Of a stretch of 37,317 bases of DNA, positions 24,225-31,268 are shown piece by piece (within the stretch, counting starts at the first letter, position 1; each line of letters starts with the position of its first letter). The position numbers and the translations under genes are program-made. This DNA comes from Myxococcaceae bacterium (lineage in GTDB: Bacteria; Myxococcota; Myxococcia; Myxococcales; Myxococcaceae), in the NCBI GenBank assembly GCA_003818285.1, contig RPRB01000025.1:1-37317 (forward strand), in the 5' to 3' direction. The notes under the pieces are model-generated. The model saw nothing but the letters and a program-made list of their open reading frames with translations, was not told where the DNA came from and searched no databases.

Positions 24225-24294
24225 GATGCAACTACGATGCAAAAGAGTAAAAGTGCAATGAAGCTGCAGAGACGAAAAAGTGCAATCAATTGCA
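24225..24294. promoter_or_regulatory. AT-rich TGCAA repeat cluster upstream of MFS transporter
   Basis: GATGCAA occurs twice (24225-24231, 24236-24242) and AAAAGTGCAAT twice (24249-24259, 24276-24286). A palindrome TGCAAT-CA-ATTGCA lies at 24281-24294. The base composition is much more AT-rich than the surroundings. This is likely the promoter and a second regulator's binding region for the transporter gene. Confidence 0.5.
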
Positions 24295-24330
24295 GGGATG
24301 GAAAGGAGGGTTCGGCCTCCTTCCTGCCTC

Positions 24331-25659
24331 TCAGCCCAGCAGGGTGCGGCTCACCACGTAGAAGAGCGGCAGGAGCGTCACCGCGCTGTAGCCCAGGTAG
24401 CGGAAGAACCCCGGCATCCGCACGCCGGCATGCTCGGCGATGGCCTTCACCATGAAGTTGGGGCCGTTGCCGATGTACGTGTTCGCGCCCATCAACACCG
24501 AGCCCAGCGAGATGGCGGTGAGGAGCCTCTCGCCGCGCTCGTGCGTCACCAGAGCTCCCAGGTCGGCCGCGTCGGTCCCCACCTGACCGCTCGCCGCCGA
24601 GGCGAAGGCAAGGTACGTGGGGGCGTTGTCGAGGAACGAAGAGAGCGCGCCGCTGGCCCAGAAGTAGTGCTGCGGCTCGTGAAGCGCGAGCTCGCCTCCA
24701 TACGCGTTGAGGATCGCCAGCGGGGGGATCATCGTGGCGAAGATTCCGGCGAAGAGGACCGCCACCTCGGCGATCGGGTGCCACCTGAAGTCGTTCTCTG
24801 CGCGGAGCTTCCGCGGCGTGGTCTGCCAGCACAGCGCCGCCACCAGCAGCATCGCCCCGGTCTGGGCGAGGACCGGTAGCCGCAAGGTCCCCGAGACCAG
24901 AAGCACCGCGATGAGCGCCAGCAGGTAGCCCAGGCTCCCCCATCCGGCGATGTGGATCGGCACCTGGTGCGCGACGGCGATCTCGTCGAGGTCGCCCGGC
25001 CGTTCCAGATCCTCGCGGCGGAAGACGGTGGAATCCACGATGAAGAAGATGATCAGCAGCGCCGCGTTCACGGCCAGCCAGGCCTTCCAGAGGGTCAGGG
25101 GCCAGCTGAACGGCACGCCCCGGAGGTAGCCCAAGAAGAGGGGCGGATCGCCCAGCGGGGTGAGGAGGCCTCCGGCGTTGGCCACCACGAAGATGAAGAA
25201 GACCACCACGTGGGCCTTGCGGCGGCGGACGGAGTTGGCCCGGAGGAGGGGACGGATCAGCACCATCGAGGCGCCGGTGGTCCCGATGAACGAGGCCAGC
25301 ACCGCGCCGCTCCCGAGCAGGACCGCGTTCACTCCCGGGGTCCCCGCTAGCGTGCCGCGGATGACGACGCCACCGGCGATGACGAACAGCGCCCCCAGGA
25401 GGACGATGAAGGCCAGGTACTCGCTGGCCGTGTGGAGCAATGCTCCGGTGTCGAGCAGTGCGGTCCAGAGCGCCACCGGTGCTCCGAGCACCACGCTGAG
25501 GAGAGCCTTGTTGCGGTTCCTCTCCCAGAACCCGCCCGCGACCAGCGGCAGCACGGCGATGGCCAGGAGCATCAGGGCAAAGGGGACGACGCTCCAGGCG
25601 GGGAAGCGGCGGCCGAGCTCCGAGGTCGAGGTGACTGCCACGACAAGCGGACCGTGCAT
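24331..25659 (-). CDS. Ion transporter, CitMHS/NhaD-like (putative Na+/H+ antiporter or citrate carrier)
   Basis: The protein is 442 residues with about 12 membrane segments. The motifs SFIGTTGASMVLIRPLLRAN, NAGGLLTPLGDPPLFLGYL and FLDNAPTYLAF are the paired-repeat signatures of the ion-transporter superfamily members NhaD and CitMHS. The first includes the GTTGAS loop and the last the D-N-A-P re-entrant loop. ANTYIGNGPNFMVKAIAE is near the end. Such proteins exchange Na+ for H+ or carry metal-citrate; the substrate cannot be decided by eye. ATG 25659 has only a weak ribosome site. It lies 270 bases upstream of the MFS gene on the same strand, and diverges from the DUF294 pair with a 93-base gap. 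Confidence 0.88.
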   Translation of the reverse strand: MHGPLVVAVTSTSELGRRFPAWSVVPFALMLLAIAVLPLVAGGFWERNRNKALLSVVLGAPVALWTALLDTGALLHTASEYLAFIVLLGALFVIAGGVVIRGTLAGTPGVNAVLLGSGAVLASFIGTTGASMVLIRPLLRANSVRRRKAHVVVFFIFVVANAGGLLTPLGDPPLFLGYLRGVPFSWPLTLWKAWLAVNAALLIIFFIVDSTVFRREDLERPGDLDEIAVAHQVPIHIAGWGSLGYLLALIAVLLVSGTLRLPVLAQTGAMLLVAALCWQTTPRKLRAENDFRWHPIAEVAVLFAGIFATMIPPLAILNAYGGELALHEPQHYFWASGALSSFLDNAPTYLAFASAASGQVGTDAADLGALVTHERGERLLTAISLGSVLMGANTYIGNGPNFMVKAIAEHAGVRMPGFFRYLGYSAVTLLPLFYVVSRTLLG

Positions 25660-25752
25660 CCGCCGGACGTTAGCCGGGGCGTGGCTCTTGCTCCATCGGG
25701 ATGGCGCGGGGGGCGGGAACCTGGGAACCTCCCAGACCTGGCGCTCTCAACG

Positions 25753-27219
25753 ATGCCGGACGCTCGCCTCGAAACCGGGCTTCACCGCCTGCGGGCCAGG
25801 GAGCTGGTGACCCGGCCCCCGTTCCTCACCGTCCCCACCGACGCGGTCGCCGCGGTGGCCCGCGCGATGACGGAGCGCCGCATCGGCTCGGCGGTGGTCG
25901 CCTCCGGCCGAACGCCGTTGGGCATCGTGACCGATCGCGACCTCCGCTCCAAGGTCGTCGCCGGCGGCTACCCGACCTCGGGGCCGGTGTCGGGCATCAT
26001 GTCCGCACCGCTGAAGACCGTCCGCGCCGAGGACTGGGCCTTCACCGCGCTCCTGGAGATGACCCGGTCCGCCATCCACCATCTGGGGGTGACCGACGGC
26101 GAAGGTCAGCTCCTCGGGATCATCTCCAGCAATGACTTCCTGGCCCTGGAGAGAGGGCATCCGGCCTCGCTGGTCAAGGAGCTGGACTCCGCGACCTCCC
26201 TCGAGGGAGTTCGTGCCGCGGGAGCGCGCCTCCCCGCCCTGGTGCGCGGGCTCCTCCGCGCGGGTCTGCCGGCCATCGAGGTGACGCAGCTGGTCGCCGA
26301 GGTCCACGACCGCACCTTGCAGCGGGTGGTGCAGCTCGCCGAGGAGGGCCTGGCCAGCGACGGGCTCGGTCGCCCGCCGGGGCCGTTTGCCCTGGTGGTC
26401 GGAGGAAGCGAGGGTCGGCGGGAGCAGACCATGGTCACCGATCAGGACAACGGGCTGGTCCACGCCTCCGTCGCGGAGGAGGTCGCAGGGTCGGCAGGTG
26501 ACTACTTCACTCGTCTGTCCGAGGGGATTGCCTCCCGGCTCGCCGCGCTCGGTGTTCCGCCCTGTCCGGGCGGCTTCATGGCGGTGAACCCCCGGTGGCG
26601 TCTCGACATCGGGCGGTGGAAGGAGCGCTTTCTCCAGTGGATGGACCAGCCGGAGGGCCACGCCCTGGTCGAGGCGAGCGTGTTCTTCGACTGGCGGTTC
26701 GTCGCCGGTGACCAGGCGGCTGCGAGCGACGTCTGGAGCTGGGCGTGCACCGAGGCTCCCCGGCACGCGCCCTTCCACCAGGCCCTGGCGCGCGAGGCCC
26801 TGCGCCGGGATCCGCCGCTCGGTCTCTTCGGCCGTTTCCGGGTGGCCCATCGCGGCCCGCATCGGGGGTGCTTCGACGTCAAGGCGCTGGGGCTCTTCCC
26901 CCTGGTGCACGGGATGAGGACCTACGCGGTCCAGCTCGGGCTGAAGGACACCGGGACGTCAGCCCGCATCGCCGGCGCGGTGGAGGCGGGGGCCCTGGGC
27001 TCGGGGGAGGGCCGCAACCTGAGTCACGCTCTGGAAACGCTGCTCCGCACGCGCCTCGATGCAGAGCTGGGCGCGACGATGGAAGGACATCCTCCCTCGA
27101 GCCAGGTCGACCCCTCCCGTCTCGACGCCATCGATCGGGCCGCCCTCCACGAGGCATTCCGGACCATTCGCCTGTTCCAGCAGGGACTGGCCGACCGGTT
27201 CCGCACCCAGCTCTCCTGA
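25753..27219 (+). CDS. CBS-pair/DUF294 nucleotidyltransferase, paralogue 1
   Basis: The protein is 488 residues from ATG 25753. Two CBS domains (residues about 18-135) include GIVTDRDLRSKVVAGG and would bind an adenosyl ligand. A nucleotidyltransferase domain of the GlnD-related DUF294 type follows, with GGSEGRREQTMVTDQDN (217-233): the GS pair and the D-x-D metal ligands are intact. The C-terminal substrate-associated domain has FDVKALGLFPLVHGMRTYAV, typical of the family. Relatives usually begin with a cyclic-nucleotide-binding domain; that is missing here. In other bacteria such genes neighbour a DnaQ-type exonuclease and a VC_2705 symporter, as here. The next gene is a near copy starting two bases after this stop. 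The transferred nucleotide and target are unknown. Confidence 0.92.
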   Translation: MPDARLETGLHRLRARELVTRPPFLTVPTDAVAAVARAMTERRIGSAVVASGRTPLGIVTDRDLRSKVVAGGYPTSGPVSGIMSAPLKTVRAEDWAFTALLEMTRSAIHHLGVTDGEGQLLGIISSNDFLALERGHPASLVKELDSATSLEGVRAAGARLPALVRGLLRAGLPAIEVTQLVAEVHDRTLQRVVQLAEEGLASDGLGRPPGPFALVVGGSEGRREQTMVTDQDNGLVHASVAEEVAGSAGDYFTRLSEGIASRLAALGVPPCPGGFMAVNPRWRLDIGRWKERFLQWMDQPEGHALVEASVFFDWRFVAGDQAAASDVWSWACTEAPRHAPFHQALAREALRRDPPLGLFGRFRVAHRGPHRGCFDVKALGLFPLVHGMRTYAVQLGLKDTGTSARIAGAVEAGALGSGEGRNLSHALETLLRTRLDAELGATMEGHPPSSQVDPSRLDAIDRAALHEAFRTIRLFQQGLADRFRTQLS

Positions 27220-27220
27220 T

Positions 27221-28684
27221 ATGCCCGAAGCTCGCCTCCAGACTTGGCTGCACCGCCTCCGGACCCGCGAGCTGCTGAGTCGCCCGCTGGTGACCGCAGC
27301 CCCGACCGAGGCCGTGGCGGCCGTGGCCAGGGCGATGACCGAGCGACACACCGGCGCGGCGGTGGTCGCGAACAAAGGAACCCCGATCGGGATCGTCACC
27401 GACCGGGACCTTCGCTCCAAGGTCGTCGCCGGCGGGTATCCACCCTCGGGGCCGGTTTCGGGGATCATGTCCGCCCCGGTGAAAACGGTGCGCGGCGAGG
27501 ACTGGGCCTTCACCGCACTCCGGGAGATGACCCGCACGGCGCTCCACCACCTGGCGGTGGTCGACGGGGACGGTCAGCTGATCGGCGTGCTCTTCACCGA
27601 CGACTTCGTTCCGCTCGAAGCGGGGCATCCGGCCTCGCTCACCCAGGCGGTGGACGCCGCGGCCTCCCTGGACGGGATTCGCGCCGCCGAGTCGCGGCTC
27701 CCTCCGCTGGTTCGGGGCCTGGTCCGCGCCGGCCTCCCGGCCATCGAGGTGACCGAGCTCGTTGCCGAGGTCCACAGCCGGACCCTGCGCCGGGTGACGC
27801 AGCTTGCCGAGCAAGCGCTGGCTGCTGACGGGCACGGTCGACCGCCGGTGCCGTATGCCCTGGTGGTGGGAGGAAGCGAAGGCCGCCGCGAGCAAACCAT
27901 GGTCACCGACCAGGACAACGGGCTGGTGTACGCCCTCGGCGCGGACGACGGAGCGGCCAGGGAGTACTTCACTCGACTGGCCGAGGGCATCGCCCAGAGA
28001 CTCGCGGCACTGGCCGTTCCCCACTGTCCTGGGAGTTTCATGGCGGCCAACCCCCGGTGGCGCCTCGACGTCGGGCGGTGGAAGGAGCGGTTTCTCGGGT
28101 GGATGGAACGGCCGGAGGGCGAGGCTCTGGTCGAGGCGAGCGTGTTCTTCGACTGGCGGTTCGTCGCCGGCGAGGAGGCGGTGGCGAGCGAAGTGTGGAC
28201 CTGGGCGTGCACGCAGGCTCCCCGGTACGCGCCCTTCCATCAGGGTCTGGCGCGCGAAGCCCTGCGCCGGGATCCCCCTCTCGGGCCCTTCGGCCGTTTT
28301 CGGGTGGCCCGCCATGGCCCCCATCGGGGGCGCTTCGACGTCAAGGCGCTGGGGCTCTTCCCTCTGGTGCACGGGATGCGGGCCTACGCGGTGCAGCTTG
28401 GCCTGAAGGACACCGGCACCTCCGCCCGTGTCGCCGGCGCGGTGGACGCCGGGGCCCTGGGCGCGGAGGAGGGCCGCGACCTGCGTCACGCCCTGGAGAC
28501 GCTGCTCCGGGCGCGCCTCGATACCGAGCTGGGCGCGGCAATGGAAGGCCGGCCTCCCTCCACCCAGGTCGATCCTTCCCGCCTCGACGCCATCGACCGC
28601 GCCGCCCTCCGCCAGGCCTTCCGGACCATTCGCTTGTTCCAGCGGGGACTGGCCGACCGGTTCCGCACCCAGCTCTCCTGGTGA
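27221..28684 (+). CDS. CBS-pair/DUF294 nucleotidyltransferase, paralogue 2
   Basis: The protein is 487 residues, nearly colinear with paralogue 1: by eye only a two-residue gap after the active site (ALGADDGAAREYF against the longer loop) and one extra Trp at the end. The CBS pair and the active-site motif GGSEGRREQTMVTDQDN are fully kept, so both copies should be catalytically competent. Differences concentrate in the CBS region (for example VLFTDDFVPLEAG against IISSNDFLALERG) and around the loop after the active site. That pattern suggests different ligands with a shared reaction. ATG follows the upstream stop by one base, so translation is coupled. It converges on the exonuclease-sensor gene, 20 bases between stops. 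Confidence 0.92.
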   Translation: MPEARLQTWLHRLRTRELLSRPLVTAAPTEAVAAVARAMTERHTGAAVVANKGTPIGIVTDRDLRSKVVAGGYPPSGPVSGIMSAPVKTVRGEDWAFTALREMTRTALHHLAVVDGDGQLIGVLFTDDFVPLEAGHPASLTQAVDAAASLDGIRAAESRLPPLVRGLVRAGLPAIEVTELVAEVHSRTLRRVTQLAEQALAADGHGRPPVPYALVVGGSEGRREQTMVTDQDNGLVYALGADDGAAREYFTRLAEGIAQRLAALAVPHCPGSFMAANPRWRLDVGRWKERFLGWMERPEGEALVEASVFFDWRFVAGEEAVASEVWTWACTQAPRYAPFHQGLAREALRRDPPLGPFGRFRVARHGPHRGRFDVKALGLFPLVHGMRAYAVQLGLKDTGTSARVAGAVDAGALGAEEGRDLRHALETLLRARLDTELGAAMEGRPPSTQVDPSRLDAIDRAALRQAFRTIRLFQRGLADRFRTQLSW

Positions 28685-28704
28685 GCTGCCGTCGCTCGAG
28701 AGAC

Positions 28705-30897
28705 TCAGTACTCCAGGCGCGCGGCCCAGGTCCGCTGCGACGCCTCCCGGGCCTCGCGGAGCGTCTCGATGCCCCGCGCCCTCAGCAGGGGGACCATCCT
28801 GAGGAAGATCTCGCCGGTCATGATCGCGTCGCCGAGCGCGGTGTGCCGCCCGAGCACGGGAACGCCGAACCGTTCGGCGATGCCCTCGAGCCCGGTGGGG
28901 GGGAGGTCCGGCTGGATCAGCTCGGCGAGGAGCAGCGTGTCGAGCACCGGGTGCGCGAAGCGGACCCCGGCCACGGCCTCCTTGAGCTGGAGGAAGCGCA
29001 GGTCGAAGGCGCCGTTGTGCGCGACGAGCACGGTGCCCTCGCAGAAGCGATGGAACCGGGGGAGGACCTCCTCGATCGGCGGCTTGTCCCGGAGGAGCGC
29101 AGGATCGATGCCGGTGATCCGGACCGTCTCCTGCGACACCGGCCTCCCGGGGTCCACGAACTGCTCGAAGGCCTCCTGGTGGAGCAGCCGCCCGTTCACG
29201 ATACGCACCGCGCCGATGGCGATGATCTCATCGCCGTCGGAGGGGTTGAGCCCGGTGGTCTCGGTGTCGAAGGCGGTGAACTCGAGCGCTGTGAGCTTCC
29301 GCTCGTCCAGCTCCGGGGTCTGCCCCGGCTGGTGGAACAGGTCGAAATCGTAGAACTCGGGCCGGCCGCGCGTGACGGGGGAGGCGAGCGGGGCCTGCTC
29401 CGCCTCCGCCACCGGGAGGACCAGCCGGATGAATCCGGGCCCGGAGGGACGATCCCCCTGGGACCAGACCGCTCCGTCGTGGCGCTCGACCACCGCCCTC
29501 AGCGTGGGCGCCATGGGCTCCCCGTCGACGTCGGGGGGGTCGTCCTCCCAGCGAGCGATGATCTCGGTCGGCACGTCGGCGCCGGACCAGGTGACGTCGA
29601 GGTGCGCCCGCCGGCCGGCCGGCCGGAGCGCCAGCCGCAGCTCCCGGACGCCCCGGCGCTGGAGCCGGCTCCCGATCGAGACGACGGCCCGCACCAGGGA
29701 GTAGCTCTCCACCTTGAGCCAGAGCCCGGGATCGATCTCGTCGAGGGTCGTGGACAGACCGAGGGTGCCCTCGATCCGCGAGCGCGCCGCCGAGAGGAGG
29801 TCGGCTCCCTGCATGTTCTCGAGGAGCCACTCGGCCCGCAGCGAGGTGAGCTCGGGCGCGGCGCGATCGAGGGTGGCCGAGAGGGCCGACGCCTCGTCGT
29901 GGATGACCCCGACGAAGGCGGCCCGCCGCTCGGCCTCCAGGCCCGGGTGGGCTAGGAGCGTCTCCACCGCCGCCCGGATGTTGGCCAGCGCGCGCCGGCT
30001 CGCGTCGGTGAGCGCCTGGAGGGCGGCCTCGGTGCGGCTCCCCGCCTGCAGCGGCCGCGTGACGTCGTCGATGCGGAGCACGAACCCGGTGATGGCGCTC
30101 GTCCCGGCGCCGCGCGGAGCGGGGTCGCTCGCCTCCTGCGTCGCGCGCCCGCCGCGCAGGACGGGCGAGACGTGGACCCGCAGGAGCCGACCGCCCCCGG
30201 CGGTGACGAAGCTCGCCACGGGACGTTGCGCCCCCTTCTCCAGGCGCGCCTGGATCGTCTCCAGGGCGTGGGCGACCAGGGCCCGCTCGAGGATCACGAA
30301 CACCGACCGTGCCAGCCCCACCAGACCGGCTCCGCCGTCCGGCGACGTCCCGTCGGTCGCCCTGCCGTGGAGCTCCCGCGCCTTCAGGTTGTAGAGGAGG
30401 ATACGACCCTCGAGGTTGCAGACGAGGACCGCCTGCGACGCCTCGGCGACGATCGCGGCGAGCCGATCGCGCTCCTCCCCCAGCCGCTGCTGCGCCTCCG
30501 CCACCCTCGCCTCGAGCTCGCCGCCGAGCGTCTCGTGCTCGGCGGCGAGCGCGTTGATCGCGTCCGCCAGCTCCCGGAGCTCCGCTCCGCCGAGCGGCTC
30601 GAGCCGGTGGGAGGCGTTCCCGTGGGTGATGAGGCGGGTCCCCTGCGCGAGCGCGAGGGGGGCGGCCAGGTGCTGCTGGACGAGGACCCACACCAGGAGC
30701 CCGTACCCGGCGAGCAGGCCGATCCCGAGACCGACGAGCAGCGGGCCCCGCTCCATCACGCCGGCGGCGAGGGCGGAGCGCTCCTCGGGCCCGAGCGCGG
30801 CCCACACCCCGGCGCCGACCAGCGCGGCCGCGACGATCGCCAGGGCCTGGGAACCCACGAGGACGAGCGCGAACCTGGCCTTGGCGAACCTCGCCAT
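28705..30897 (-). CDS. Membrane sensor pseudo-kinase fused to DnaQ-type 3'-5' exonuclease
   Basis: The protein is 730 residues from ATG 30897 (GTG one codon earlier is possible). Two membrane segments (about 10-33 and 52-75) are followed by a HAMP-like linker, a coiled coil and a PAS-like domain (AIVAEASQAVLVCNLEGRILLYN). Next is a kinase-like part in which the phospho-His box has eroded to DASRRALANIRAAVETLL and the N box lacks its Asn, so it should not be an active kinase. The C-terminal 190 residues are a DEDDh exonuclease: DTETTGL (Asp544), HNGAFDLRFL and HTALGDA are all present. It would degrade a nucleic acid or nucleotide signal at the cytosolic membrane face. Its ATG overlaps the TGA of the receiver gene by one base (TGATG). 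Confidence 0.93.
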   Translation of the reverse strand: MARFAKARFALVLVGSQALAIVAAALVGAGVWAALGPEERSALAAGVMERGPLLVGLGIGLLAGYGLLVWVLVQQHLAAPLALAQGTRLITHGNASHRLEPLGGAELRELADAINALAAEHETLGGELEARVAEAQQRLGEERDRLAAIVAEASQAVLVCNLEGRILLYNLKARELHGRATDGTSPDGGAGLVGLARSVFVILERALVAHALETIQARLEKGAQRPVASFVTAGGGRLLRVHVSPVLRGGRATQEASDPAPRGAGTSAITGFVLRIDDVTRPLQAGSRTEAALQALTDASRRALANIRAAVETLLAHPGLEAERRAAFVGVIHDEASALSATLDRAAPELTSLRAEWLLENMQGADLLSAARSRIEGTLGLSTTLDEIDPGLWLKVESYSLVRAVVSIGSRLQRRGVRELRLALRPAGRRAHLDVTWSGADVPTEIIARWEDDPPDVDGEPMAPTLRAVVERHDGAVWSQGDRPSGPGFIRLVLPVAEAEQAPLASPVTRGRPEFYDFDLFHQPGQTPELDERKLTALEFTAFDTETTGLNPSDGDEIIAIGAVRIVNGRLLHQEAFEQFVDPGRPVSQETVRITGIDPALLRDKPPIEEVLPRFHRFCEGTVLVAHNGAFDLRFLQLKEAVAGVRFAHPVLDTLLLAELIQPDLPPTGLEGIAERFGVPVLGRHTALGDAIMTGEIFLRMVPLLRARGIETLREAREASQRTWAARLEY

Positions 30898-31268
30898 CAC
30901 GCGTCGCCGAGCAACGCCTTCACCGTGGCCACCAGCTCCTTCGTGGCGAACGGCTTCGTGACGTAGGAATCGGCGCCGAGGGCGAGCCCCTTCTCGGCGT
31001 CGATGTCACGCCCCTTCGCGGTCAGCATCACCACCTTGATCCCCGCCAGGGCGGGCGTCTCGCGGACGACCTGGCAGATCTCGTAGCCGTTCCGCTTCGG
31101 CATCATCACGTCGAGCAGGACCAGGTCGGGACGGAAGTCGCCGAGGATCTGGAGGGCCGTCTCACCGTCGGCCGCGGTCCGCACCTCGTACCCCTCGAAC
31201 TCCATGAGGAACTGGAGTGACATGACGATGTTCGGCTCGTCGTCGGCGATCAGGATTCTCTTCTTCAT
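30897..31268 (-). CDS. Single-domain response regulator (CheY-like)
   Basis: The protein is 123 residues, a lone receiver. It has acidic Asp9-Asp10-Glu11, phospho-Asp53 in VLLDVMMPKRNGYE, Thr in VVMLTAKG and Lys in YVTKPF. All residues needed for phosphorylation are kept. There is no output domain, unlike CrbR/ErdR partners of symporter-kinases, which have a LuxR-type helix-turn-helix. ATGA overlap with the upstream symporter-kinase and TGATG overlap with the downstream exonuclease-sensor place it in one coupled operon. It may act by binding the exonuclease-sensor or by relaying phosphate. Confidence 0.95.
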   Translation of the reverse strand: MKKRILIADDEPNIVMSLQFLMEFEGYEVRTAADGETALQILGDFRPDLVLLDVMMPKRNGYEICQVVRETPALAGIKVVMLTAKGRDIDAEKGLALGADSYVTKPFATKELVATVKALLGDA

